Source of the DNA: Lepidodermella squamata
Taxonomy: Eukaryota; Gastrotricha
Reading direction: 5' to 3'
Assembly: GCA_047495785.1 (NCBI GenBank)
Contig: JBLDXI010000015.1
Span: 5,146,001 to 5,210,000, forward strand
Length of the DNA stretch: 64,000 nt
This document shows positions 12,802-23,583 of this stretch, in pieces. Below the pieces are notes generated by a model. That model did no database searches, was not told the DNA's origin, and saw only the letters and a list, made by a program, of their open reading frames with translations. A program made the position numbers and the translations under genes. The first letter of the stretch is position 1, and the number at the start of each line of letters is the position of its first letter.

Positions 12802-13580
12802 ATGGCCGATGATGGCAAGCCAGATATCCTGTGCAACGGCTTGCGCAACGGTTCTCTGCAAAGTTACACAAATGACAGTCAGATGCCAATCCCTGGCGCC
12901 AACGGTAAAATCGAAAGGAACAACCTGCATCTAATGCGCGTGACTGATCAAGTCAAGGAGCTTCAAACTGTAATTCGCGACAAAGAGTCATCGAGGAGTG
13001 ACTTCATATTTTACGCCGACCGGCTCATCCGTTTAGTCGTCGAGGAAGGCTTAAATTTATTGCCATACGAAGAATGTACGGTGACAACGCCCTCTGGCCA
13101 ACCTTATAAAGGCGTTCGATACATGCGTGGAAACTGCGGAGTCAGTATAATGAGGAGCGGGGAGGCAATGGAGCAAGGTCTTCGCGATTGTTGTCGTTCA
13201 ATCCGCATTGGGAAAATTCTCATTCAGAATGAAGAAAACAACCAAGCTCGGTTATACTATGCTAAACTGCCCCCAGATGTTGCCTCAAGGAAGGTTCTCA
13301 TCTTGTATCCTGTTCTCAGGTGAGTTGCCCTCTTATTCAAGTGTTCAGTCTATTACTATAACATTAATCTTACAGTGCAGCTGCCGTCATACGCTGTGCA
13401 ATGGAAGTATTGCATGAACATGATGTACCCGAAGAAAATGTCATATTGCTCACGTTGTTCTGTTCGCCAGAGGCGATCGAAGAGCTGCGCGTGAATTGCC
13501 CAAAATTGCGAGTTGTGACGTCCGAAGTTCACCCGGTTCCTCCTATCCACTTCGGATCTAAATATTTCGGAACTGACTGA
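12802..13580 (+). CDS. UPRT: Uracil phosphoribosyltransferase homologue (animal type)
   Basis: Two exons (12802-13319 and 13376-13580) join in phase. After a variable N-terminus of about 40 residues the protein follows animal UPRT closely: ELQTVIRDKESSRSDFIFYA, RLIRLVVEEGLN, NCGVSIMRSGEAMEQGLRDC and the C-terminal HFGSKYFGTD. UPRT makes UMP from uracil and PRPP in pyrimidine salvage, but animal members already lack residues needed for uracil binding at the C-terminus, and their activity is doubtful. Here the PRPP loop is also altered: the Thr-Gly-Asn/Gly stretch expected after the VLS motif reads Ala-Ala-Ala, across the exon junction. The + strand gene converges on the EF-hand gene, with stop codons about 340 bases apart. 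Confidence 0.93.
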
Positions 13581-13917
13581 TAAAACTTGCGATAATTGCT
13601 GTTGTATTTCGATGGAAGTTGTTTGCAAATTCCAGCTTTTGGTATCGCACATGTATTTCGCATAATGATGATGAAGTTGATATTGCGATTCGATACTAAC
13701 TGATCGGATACATAAAATCCAACTAGCGGGCAACAATTACCAACAGTGACTATTATGACGACCGCTGTTTCTCGTAAAGCCAATAAAAATTGTTGAAGAA
13801 TGTGATTGCATTTTCTTTTAATGTTGATAAAGGCCACAAAAGCGATAAAAACAGTGCACGTTTTAGTATCAAGCAGTTAGAAAACGTTAGTTGAATAAAT
13901 ATTGCAATAAAAGAGAA
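13581..13917. other. Convergent intergenic gap
   Basis: The short gap between two stop codons holds both 3' UTRs. AATAAA signals on the + strand lie near 13780 and 13894. Confidence 0.55.
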
Positions 13918-15981
13918 TCAATTTGCCAGCGGCCCCCATGTCTGCTTCAGAATCTTCAGAAAATCTTCATCTGCATCAACGGCCAAACCTTTAAAAAATA
14001 AATCGAAGTTTAATAAGTCAGAAATAGTATATGTGTGTCTAATTACTCAATCCCTCATAATATGTAGCGAACTCCAGGAATCCAATAACCGACTCGCCAT
14101 CAGGGCCTTTCGCCGTGAAGCGCTGTCTCTGAGTCGGTTGCAACATTGATATGAATGCATTAACAATTTGTTGCTCCATGCGATCGCCAGACAATACTAA
14201 AGAATAGGTCACAAGTTGAGGTCACAAGTAGGTCCTATATTGAGGGTTAACGACGCAACATACCGTCGGGGTGAGTTTTTGCGGAGTAAAATTTCTTTAG
14301 TGTCGCAGCAGTTAGGCGACCCGTCTTGGTTGGATCCATTTTCATCCACGCTCGCTTTACAAACTGAAATCGTACCTCCGACATACCACCGATTATCCCA
14401 CGAATAAATTCACCGAAATCGATCACCCCTGAAGCTCAAATTTCGTCAAGTATTCAAATTTTCAGCCACAATAAGGTTTCCTACCGTTGCAATCTGAGTC
14501 CAGAATTTCACACAACTTTTTCAACTCGGACGAGTCAATTTTCACATTGAACCGGTCAAGCATTGTGCTGATTTGATCAGGGCTGATATAGTAGCGTTTG
14601 TAGTCGTCTTCACTAACCTTTTCGTCAGGAAGCTTGAATGAGACCCCCAGCTAGAAATACGGTTTAAAATTAGATACGTAATTATGTTTTTATGTGAGAA
14701 TTGCAAACTAACTTCATGTCGCATGTTGAGTAATACTGGAATGCCTCTGGTTTTCAGGGATTTTGTTACGATCTTTCTGATACTAAACAGAAGAGATCTA
14801 GCTTCGGCCTCCTGTGGCGTTTGAGGCGCATGCAGTTTTGCTAGAGCTTCGTCATATTGGGATATTCTGTAGTCTTTCAAAAGAACGCTTTTCTTCTGCG
14901 CTAGGTCGACGTGAGTAACCTGTGAAAAATACGTTTCCTCCTGATTACACTTTGGCATATTCAGAAACTAATATTTACTCGAATAACAAATGTTGACTTC
15001 TGTTTCAAAGTGTCGTTGAGAGCGGGTGCGTTATCAGCTCCAGACAATACAATATCTCTGCCATCGGTCAGATCGGTTAGGCTCACCGGTTGGCCACATC
15101 TAACAATATATAATTCCACACAATAATATAGCAGGGCTTTTTAAGGGGTTTATAGGTTGGCCGCCACTAAGTTCGGCACATTCGCCCCTAACGAAGAGAA
15201 AGTATATAAATAGATTTTTACCTAAGTCCACCGGCGTGTTTGTGCTGTCCGCGAACAACGAAGGGCAATACTCTTGGAGGATTTCGACTTGTCGCTTTAT
15301 TCAGGCCACGAAATTCATAGATTGCCAAGGTGGAATCTAGCAGATCAAGTTATTCGGGAACTTTCTGGCAATGAAAAACAGAAATCGATTTACCCTCGGG
15401 CCAATAAAAGCCGGTGAAGTCTCTGAGCGAATCAGCATCAGAATTCGTTAACAACCTAGCTTGAAAAGCAACCCGCTTGACTGTATCGTTATCACGAGCC
15501 GATAAACTATACGGCCGGGCCGTGCGTACATCTTTCGAGGATTTAATTTCTGTATAAAAGTTGACAGTTTTAACTCGTTCGAAACAACACTAGGCAGTTG
15601 CATACGATCATCCTCCGGCAAACGGCTCTCCACTACTTGACGTATGACACTCAGGTCTTTGAATTCTCGCTCGAGAATATTTCTTCCGGTATTGAATTCA
15701 TTGTACGGGGTGAAGCACCGATTCGATGAAAGTGGTGTGGCATCTCCAGGTCGATTATTAGCTGGGCCAACAGCAAGTTGCTTTTCTGGAATTGTTGCGT
15801 ATGGTGGCACTACACTGTGCGGTCTACAATTGAAAGAATACGATGATGTAACGAATTTTTAAATTCTAATTACCGAGATGAAGAGTTTGATTCCAAATCA
15901 TACGCCTGCCCTCCTTTTGGCGCAAGTCGAGCGGAGCGAACACTATCAAGATCGCCAAAATCTAATCTCGGAATGGCCTGT
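13918..15981 (-). CDS. EF-hand protein with calcyphosin-like C-terminus (5' end not found)
   Basis: Exons that join in phase, from 5' to 3': 15874-15981, about 15467-15823, about 15393-15447, 15222-15336, 14979-15099, 14713-14919, 14485-14650, 14264-14428, 14047-14196 and 13918-13988. The N-terminal half is unrecognised. The C-terminal half has paired EF-hands in which only some loops look able to bind calcium: ILDSDCNG then VIDFGEFIRGII, followed by WMKMDPTKTGRLTAATL. It ends in the FLEFATYYEGLS and DEDFLKILKQTW pattern shared by calcyphosins and some ciliary EF-hand proteins (EFHB, CAPS2). Which of these it is I cannot say. The first exon is missing: the 15874-15981 exon enters in phase 2 with no in-frame ATG before it. 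The 15.45 kb junction is uncertain. Confidence 0.7.
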
Positions 15982-16060
15982 CTGATTACAGAGAAGATAA
16001 ATGTTATTCATTGCATCGTAATGCGTCTGATAATTACTGTTTATTCATGTACTTCGGTAG

Positions 16061-16276
16061 AGCCAGAGACAGTAACTGATGTGATGGTGGACAAGAACAC
16101 TATAAAATACAATATTCTATTGAAAACGCTGCACACGGATACGATTACATTTAAGCAGAAGTATAACAATCTACGAGGCGCGATGATTCATTTAATTAAC
16201 GGTTCACTCAGACATCAACTCAAACAAATTCTTCGCGCCAACAGCCTAGTTACCGCCAAGGACGCCGTCGGTGAAG
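16061..16276 (+). CDS. Exon-like open frame, unidentified
   Basis: A 216-base stretch is bounded by a good acceptor (CGGTAG) and a donor (GAAG then GTCAAC), entering and leaving in phase 1. It codes for an amphipathic, probably helical segment (IKYNILLKTLHTDTITFKQK and so on) without stops. It lies just beyond the 5' end found for the minus-strand EF-hand gene. It could be an internal exon of a + strand gene whose other exons lie across the transposon block, or a relic. I do not recognise it. Confidence 0.3.
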
Positions 16277-16370
16277 GTCAACATTATTTTATAGGCTTTA
16301 TAATCAAAAGAATAATTTTTTGTTCATTATTTCAATAAATAAAAGCGATATGTGCTAAAATAGAAGAGAA

Positions 16371-16434
16371 AAATTAAATTAAAAATTAAAAATTAAAAAT
16401 TAAAAATTAAAAATTAAAAATTAAAAATTAAAAA
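16371..16434. repeat. (TTAAAAA)n microsatellite
   Basis: About eight near-perfect copies of a 7-base TTAAAAA unit, just outside the left end of the 5.4 kb inverted-repeat element. Confidence 0.9.
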
Positions 16435-17484
16435 TGAGAAAGAGAAACTTTTTCAATTCCCGAACCGTTGCGTCCAAGTTTGAGCGGTCCAAATTTGAGC
16501 AGATCTGAGATTAATATCAAAATCATTTGAAATGGCAGTCTGTGAGCAGTTTGAGACAAACTCAGGGTTTGAATACAGGGTGTTCTTTTTAAAACCGAAC
16601 ATCCTGCCGTAGTCGCGAAAAATAAATTTGCCGGCTATTTTACGAAAATAATTTTACTAAAATAATTTTTTATCACTTTTAATATAAATTTTTAATTTTA
16701 TTTTCAATTGCACGATGCCCTTGAATTTTAGCGCGCGTTGCCACGTCGACGCGTCGGTTTTTAAATTTTAGCGGTTAAAACGCCTGAAATCAGGGTTTTC
16801 GCGCCTGGTTCCTAAGGTAACCGGCAAGCGCGCGGCTCCTTGCCGCGCATCATTCAAGTCAGTTAAGCGAGCTAAATGTTTTAGCTGCGCCGTTTTTTCT
16901 TATTCGGTCTCAGTTTTCGCAATGTGGTATAACCAAAATCGGTGAAAAGAGCCTTAAATTGCGCTTCCTTGCCGTTGAAATCCACCGCTGGAATCAAGAA
17001 GACGGCGGTGCAACGTGGTTTTCTGCTGTCTTGAGGAGTCTAAATGATATAACAAGCGGCCTTGAAAACTTGTCGCTCAAGTTTCAGTCCGCGGATCAGA
17101 GAAACGCACCATTTTCTGGGCGAAATGCAATGCAACTAGCTGTTTCACGATGAAAAGGGCTGTGATATCATGTAAATAAACGGAAAGCTGGGGGGAAACA
17201 TGTCGAATTTACTGGCATAGATGTTGCTGATGCGGAAGACACGTTGCCTTCCTTCTTTATCCTTGATGTTCTCTCATCCTTGTGTGATACTTCGTCGTCC
17301 GCAGTGAGGCCGTAACTAACTTCTACAGACTAATTAAAGCTGATCTCAAAGGCGTTACCACCGTTATCATCAAAGCTGTCTCGTAGAACATGTTCATAAT
17401 ATCAAAAAGAAAAAATACAAGGTATTTTAGATTACGATGATTTAGCCGCTCAGTTCATTTCGTTTACTGCTGTTCGTAACATCA

Positions 17485-17810
17485 GTCATGTTCCTTACTA
17501 AGGATAGTGGTTTACAAGTCAGCGTAGCTTGGTGCTTAGTAAGGACTGTCATCCTAATAGTCATAACTATGGACACTCACTCTTCACTCTACGCCGCGTC
17601 TTTTAAGGTGCACAGGTCCATCTGAGATCAGATCCTTAGATCGCTCAGTCTGAAGCGGCGAAGTCTGAGTAAGGATTGTTGAGTAAGCCATTCCTACCAA
17701 GCATACCAGTGACACCGCGTCCTTACTTGGAAGCCATCTTGCTAAGGATGTCTTGCTTAGTAAGGACATCCTTAGTAAGGAATTCCTTATAGCAAGATTG
17801 CTTTCAAGTA
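17485..17810. repeat. Fold-back cluster of CTTAGTAAGGA motifs
   Basis: The motif CTTAGTAAGGA and its complement TCCTTACTAAG, plus shortened forms, recur about eight times (for example near 17492, 17538, 17729 and 17757-17780). They lie in both orientations and would fold into hairpins. No open frame is present. Confidence 0.7.
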
Positions 17811-17844
17811 AAGAGAGCGCTTAGCATCTCTTTTACTCATAAAT

Positions 17845-19510
17845 GGGTGTGCCAACTGCACCTACCTAAATCAAGACTCCAGCACTAAATTTAGAGTTCC
17901 AGCACTAAATTTGAAAGTTGCTCCCACTAATCCTATTTAAGACTAAATAAGCAACTCTAGCACTAAATATACAAAGCCACCACCTAATTCATGGATAGGA
18001 ATGCCATCATATCGCACCAGTGAGGCCGCTGCAGAGCAGTTACTTCGAGGATCAGCCAATCGACCTGGGCTCTATTCCCTATATCTTATAACCTATCCCC
18101 AACAAATTTGGTTGTAATGTTATTCCGCCGCTAAGCGCAAGCAGGGTCAGGCACCAATTTTGTAGGTCAAAGATCAAACGTTTGACAGGCCGTAAATAAG
18201 CGCCTATGCAAATAAGGCAGGGTGTTGAAATCTAAGTTACGTTGGGAGGGCCTCTTTCAGGAGAGAAGCATTAGTTTACCATAGACATGGGCAAATAGCA
18301 CCATTTTAGTCTTTGCTACCATAGCCGCTCGCCGAAACGAGACGTGGCAAACCATGGCAGTCCCATGTCTGTCCTATTCATTTCAAAAGGTAAAAGCTGA
18401 TTGTTACCATTATTACGCAACACCTAACCTTCAAGCAATGACTGCGATGATAGAGATTGCCCCGCCTCAATTGGCTCAAAAATGACTCTTGAAGCTACAA
18501 AAACCTATAGTGCCACCGAAATACGGTCCATACTGCCACTCAGGGTCCCACCATGATGGTCCCGCAAAAAGCCAATAGCGGCGGCGTTCGGATCAAAGTT
18601 GTTGGCTGTGAGCAAAAGAGTGCATCATAACGAGATGCCAACCTCAACGTCATGGCTCATTTGCATAATACGCATATGTTTAAGTCGGCCATTAAGCCAT
18701 TATAGATATTAATGATCGACTAATCTTTAAAAACCATATAAAAAATATTATTACAAAAATATAATGTGAGTGGACAGGGCGCATATGTGTCCCTGGCTCC
18801 TGATCGACTAATATATAATTTGTTATATATAATTAACTAGTATCTATGTGATAGATACATACATATATTCATCATGTTTACGGAGCAAAATAAAACTAAA
18901 CTAAACTAAACTAAGCACTCGAGCTAAAATTTCAAAATCTTCATTTTTATCCAAAGTTGAAATTCTCAAAACGGATATCTCTGTTATTTACTAAACTTTG
19001 CATGCATACAGAACGCGAGCTGCTCTTTCGCGTGGTATGAGATTCAACCCAACCGTTGTTACTATACAAAAACCGCTTTTTACTATAGTTTCATTTATTT
19101 TGATGAGATCAAGACTGAGCAGCAATTGCCCCCCTCAAATCTTATACCACATGAAACAGCAGCTGGCGTTCTACATGCATGCAAAATTTGGTGAACAATG
19201 GAGAAGCACTCGATTTAATAATGCAGATCAAAATTTTAGCTTGAGGGCTTCTTCTGGTCACTTTTTCTCTATGGAAATACGGTAAAACCCTAAGCATGCA
19301 TCGTCTGAAGGCGCGTGGTCGAGAATGCCTGAGAGCCTCGCCTGGTCTTAACAGCAGTAATAGGCACTGAATGCTGATATTTAGTGCTGGAACTCATATT
19401 TAGGTGCCCAAATAATTTAGTGTGAGCTGTTTGCAAATTAGGTAAACGCACTCTCAAATTTAGTGCTGGAACCTCATTTTAGGTGGTGCACTTATTTAGA
19501 CCCCTCATAA
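17845..19510. repeat. Interval bounded by inverted CCAGCACTAAAT arrays
   Basis: At the left (17850-17970) the motif CCAGCACTAAAT occurs two to three times on the + strand. At the right (19375-19500) it occurs two to three times on the minus strand (ATTTAGTGCTGG), with further matching sequence (TGCACC-ACCTAAA) just outside each. This imperfect terminal repeat with subterminal motif arrays, about 1.66 kb apart, resembles the ends of a non-autonomous DNA transposon nested in the larger element. No target duplication could be fixed. Confidence 0.5.
18780..18916 (+). mobile_element. Probable 3' tail of a non-LTR retrotransposon
   Basis: The sequence ends in AAAATAAAA followed by four ACTAAA-type units (CTAAA repeats). 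Such a short tandem in place of poly(A) closes many RTE/CR1-type LINEs. No reverse transcriptase frame is left upstream. Confidence 0.4.
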
Positions 19511-20299
19511 ATGCATCCTTAACATCCATAGCATGGAAAATCAACATCGCTAGGCTATGAACAGCCGTTTATTTGCACCATTCAGATCAAGTTGAGTGTT
19601 TAACAAAACGTCATGTAAACTTTAACATCATTGGCAGCATCCGGCGCGCGGCGTGAGTCGTTAAGAGTGAGAATTTAGCATCATTTTCGGCGAAAAATTC
19701 ATTGGTATCACTGGATCCGCCGGAGATTTGAAAACAGCCGATGACTGAGACAACGCTTAGGACTGATAACCGAGATCTTATTCAGACATTGATCACTCGT
19801 TTGCGGCGGCGCAGGGCAGCGGCGGGAATATTCCGTGGTGATGCCCGTGTCCTGTCATCCATTTCCCTGCGGTAACCGCAGTCGCGGGCGGGTGTAACTG
19901 TTTGTGAGACTGCGGTAACAAAGCAAGTTTAACACCACGCCAGTCTTTGTCTTTTATTTGCATCCCTTTGATCTCTGATTCTACGCGTCCTGTAAGAACA
20001 GTCCAGCATTCTCGCATAGATTTTACGTTTCTTGTAATATTTTAGTGGTAAACTATTTGATTGATGTAACTTCAAGCGCAATTAATCGCAATAGTATAAC
20101 GCGCCCCACCCGCTGAATTTCCCGGAGGAATAGAAGAATAAGCGAAAACAAACGATTTCAAACCTTAGCCCTAATGCGGCCGCTGAAAACCAGTAGCAGC
20201 GGCTGAAATGTGTCAACGGGTAAAGTCTTTTGCAGAATTTTAACACGATTAAAGCTATATATTCACACAATGCCTAAAATTCATGCATCGACGTCATAT

Positions 20300-21470
20300 G
20301 GCCCCATAAATCACGAAGGATTGCGGCTACAACGCGTTGAAACGTCCTCTAACAAGGATGGTATGGTATCAGAAAGCCGACCCAGCGCTCGAGTTAGGGC
20401 GGCAACACCAGCATTTTTCTGCTTTATTGTCAAACTGACATCTTCTCTTAGCAAGTTCACTTATGTTGGCCAAAATTTAACCGCTAAATTATTTGCTACG
20501 ACCAAAAATATCCCGAAAAACCCGAAAAAACCCGAAAAATGCATGTCAAGCCACTTAAAGCGGAAAACCGCGTTGTCCAACCTAAAAGTAATGGTAACTA
20601 ATAAATATACAGTTTATTCTACAAGAAAATCATGAGAAAGATTGTTCTTACCAGATTATTTCATGAAATGGGCTATCCTTAAGGTTGCTGATCTGACTCA
20701 ATGATGATGTCTAACCAGAGTGTGTAGGGCAGACGAAAGCCGATCCTGCGCTCGAATTACGGCGGCAACATTAGCTTTTTTCTGCTTTGTCGTCATATTG
20801 ATATAGTCTCCAAGCAAAATCACCAAATTTTACCCATATCTGACCGTTGATTATTTCCCAGCATCAATAAATGTTCCGATAAACCCGAATAACTCCATTT
20901 TAACGTCTAAATGCATCCTAAGCCGTAAAACGAGAAAAACCACGGTGACCCCCCAAAAAGACATGGTAACTAAGAAATTTACACTCTATTCTACCAGAAA
21001 ACAATGAGTAACAATGCTAATTAAGCAAAATTCATGACATGGACCATCTTGAAGATCGTTCATCTGGCCAGAGGATGAGATCTAACACAGCAGGTATGGC
21101 AGAAGGAAGTCCCTCCTGCTCACGAGTTAGTATGGCAACACCGACTTTTTCTTTTTTCATTGTCAAAGTATTGATGTCTCCTAGTGAATTCACTCATTTG
21201 AGCCCCCATTTGACCGCTGAATTGTTTGCTAACATTGTAAATGTTCCGAATATCCCGAAAAACTCCATTTATCGACAGAATGCATCCATAGCAGCAGCAA
21301 GTGAAAAACCGCGGTGACCCTCCAAAAAGTAACGGTAACTAAGTAGTATTTACTCTGCTTTACAAGAAAACAATGAGAGACAGTGTTTTTGACGGGTGAT
21401 TTGAAGGCATAGACCTCCTTGAAGATGGTGATAATGAGATCTATGCTCTGAAAGACCGGCTGGCTGTTAG
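20300..21470 (+). repeat. Diverged tandem repeat, about 360-bp unit, three copies plus partials
   Basis: Three successive blocks starting near 20365, 20728 and 21095 share the same order of landmarks: GAAAGCCGA/GAAGG-GTC..., GCTCGAGTTAG-GGCAACA, ATCCCGAAAAAC-CC, ATGCAT, GGTAACTAA, then ACAAGAAAA-CAATGAG. A fourth copy starts near 21395 (ACCTCCTTGAAGATGGTGA) and fades out. Copies are roughly 65-75 percent alike by eye. No conserved frame runs through the repeats, so they are not protein repeats. Confidence 0.8.
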
Positions 21471-22496
21471 GGCAGATGTGCTAAAAATAACCATCATCCT
21501 ACAAATACGGCTGTGGTAATCTTGTAGAGAATACATTACTGTACTTAGAAACACTGTTTCCGCAAGGTATAACCGCACTTAGGTGAAAGTTTCCGGGGTT
21601 AAACGCTTAAGATCTGCGAAAAACGGCATAAAAATGGCTTGTTTAGGCTTAGCACATACTTCTAATTGAGCCATATTTAGAAAAAATGACGCCGGCTGCC
21701 TTATTAAATGCTTGAAATGCTATCAGAAAAACACTAACAAAGGTGTCGTCACCGGTGATAAAATGCGAAATTACGGGGATGAAGTTGCGCGACGGGGAAC
21801 TTGCGGTGCGCGGAGTGGCTACAACGCGAAAACGCGCGGCATCGCGCAGCACGCTTTTCCGTAGCAACAAAATTTTTATTGAAAAAAAATTATTAATATA
21901 ATAAAATAAAAATATTTTTAAAAGGATATTTAATTTTGTGCATAAAAATTTGCGGTAGCACGTGATTTTCCAACGCGCGCGGCGGATGTTCGGTTTTAAA
22001 AAGAACACCCTGTATAGGGGCAGCGACCTATGATCTGCGAAAATCAGCCGACAAGTCAGAACGCGAAGCCGGACATTTTGATGTTGAATTCACAAAAAAT
22101 CTGTCCGTTTTAACGCACGCCCGGCTTAACGCAAAACCATACTGTAGTTTCAACGTCGATGGATATAGTCAGGAGTGACTTTTCGAGAAAGCGTAGATAC
22201 GTGAAGCCTTGCTGCGTCGCGTTGCGTTTGTAAGGGGCTTTTATCAGTGCCGCTACATGATATGAAAATCGAATATGGCCCAAAATTCATATCGCCATAC
22301 ACTTCTCTCGAAATGATTAAACATGATTAGTGATTAAACATGAATGGCCATTATTCGTGGCCATTCAAAACTTGGTTTTATTCTAATGTTGTTTCTTTTA
22401 GAGTTTTCCCTTCTGTCCTGTTGCGCATACACTACATTATTGGCGACGCAGAAGGGAAGAAGAAGGGAAGGCGATCGACGCAATCAAAGCGTTGCA

Positions 22497-23064
22497 ATGA
22501 AGCTCGAAAGGTTCGATCCAAGCCGAGAAAAATTCTCCGATTTCGAAACGCGGTTCGAGTTCTTTTGTACTCACCAACAGCTGGCGAAGGAGGAGGACAA
22601 GAAAGCAGCGTTCATCGTGTCGTTGTCGGTCGATGTTTTTCGGAAGCTTATCGACTTGCTGGGAAGCAAGGATGTCAAGAGTGGCGATGTCAAGCTAGCC
22701 GACTGCATCAAGGTGCTTCGGGATTTCTATGATCCGAAACCGACACAATTGTCAGAGCGCGTACGGCTTCACAGACTCAGGAGACAGCCTGGACAGACGG
22801 CAGTCGAGTTTGGCGCGGCTCTGCAAGCGACAGCGAAGAACTGCAACTTGAAGGACGACGCCAAGGACCCTGAGGAGGCGCGATTGCGGGATTGTTTCGT
22901 CGCAGGTTACGACGACGCGTATATCCAGGAACGCATGATGGCCGAGAAGGAGTTGACCTTCAAGCAGGCAGTCGAACTCGCAACAAGGTTGGAGTTGGCT
23001 CAGAAGGCGGCTCAAGTCTTCAGGGGCGGTGCAAGCGATGGCGTGGAAGTCCATGGACGATCGT
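22497..23064 (+). pseudogene. Retrotransposon Gag, N-terminal part
   Basis: The true start is probably the ATG at 22497 (MKLERFDPSREKFSDFETRF), about 60 bases after the primer-binding site. An in-frame ATG upstream lies in the LTR. The capsid-like domain follows the K02A2.6/Mag gag pattern: FDPSREKFSDFETRFEFFC, DPKPTQLSERVRLHR and LRDCFVAGYDDAYIQERM. Near its end the frame differs by one base from the one used downstream of the insertion, so a small indel sits between about 23010 and 23056. The open frame stops just inside the inserted element. A decayed transposon gene with no cellular function. Confidence 0.8.
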
Positions 23065-23583
23065 GGCGCAGCATAAGGTCATAAGTGAGGCGAAAGCTCG
23101 AGTCGAAGAAAACAACGCAACGTCGAAAAACCTTCGGAAAATAAATAATTGATTTCGCAAATAAATGCTTACAAATAATCAGAAATTGTAAATTGGTAGC
23201 AAAAATAATTTTTTTATATAAATTAACATCAAATTAAATCAACAAGTTGTTTACCGTGTCTAACAAAGCAGCTTTTTCTTCAAATCCGAGGCAGTTTGGT
23301 CATTTTTAATCCGATTTTAGAACTTAGAGCGATATGCTGGCATTTCCGATCCGGAAGGCTCGCAAAATTCGGTTACATTTCCGCACAGATGTTGTCAGGA
23401 CATGTCCATTTAATATCCATTATCAATGATTTCGAAGTCTTACGCAATGCCAGTTCAGAAAACCATGTGCGGAAATTCAATTCTGCGTTGCTTTTTGCGC
23501 CGAAGTGGCAGTACAATGCGTTATGCGTCATTTACCCAAGTGATTAAACGTTATCGATTGATGGCAAAGTGCCTAGTCAGCCC

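Larger units (their letters stand above)
16576..22012. mobile_element. 5.4 kb element with 29-bp perfect inverted repeats
   Basis: Bases 16576-16604 (starting CAGGGTGTTC, ending GAACATCC) are repeated exactly in inverted orientation at 21984-22012. Both ends are flanked by TA (16574-16575 and 22013-22014), as expected of a TA-targeting DNA transposon of the Tc1/mariner kind. Inside each end lies about 100 bases of very AT-rich DNA, then a GC-rich stretch, so the two ends are similar in design. No transposase frame is visible, so the element is non-autonomous or decayed, or else two separate short elements happen to face each other. It contains the tandem repeat, fold-back and LINE-tail features listed below. 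Confidence 0.7.

Noticed and set aside
21649-22008. 119-residue minus-strand open frame starting within the inverted repeat (MFFLKPNIRR...)
   Set aside because: It begins in the terminal repeat and runs through the AT-rich subterminal part. Composition looks like chance; no family match.
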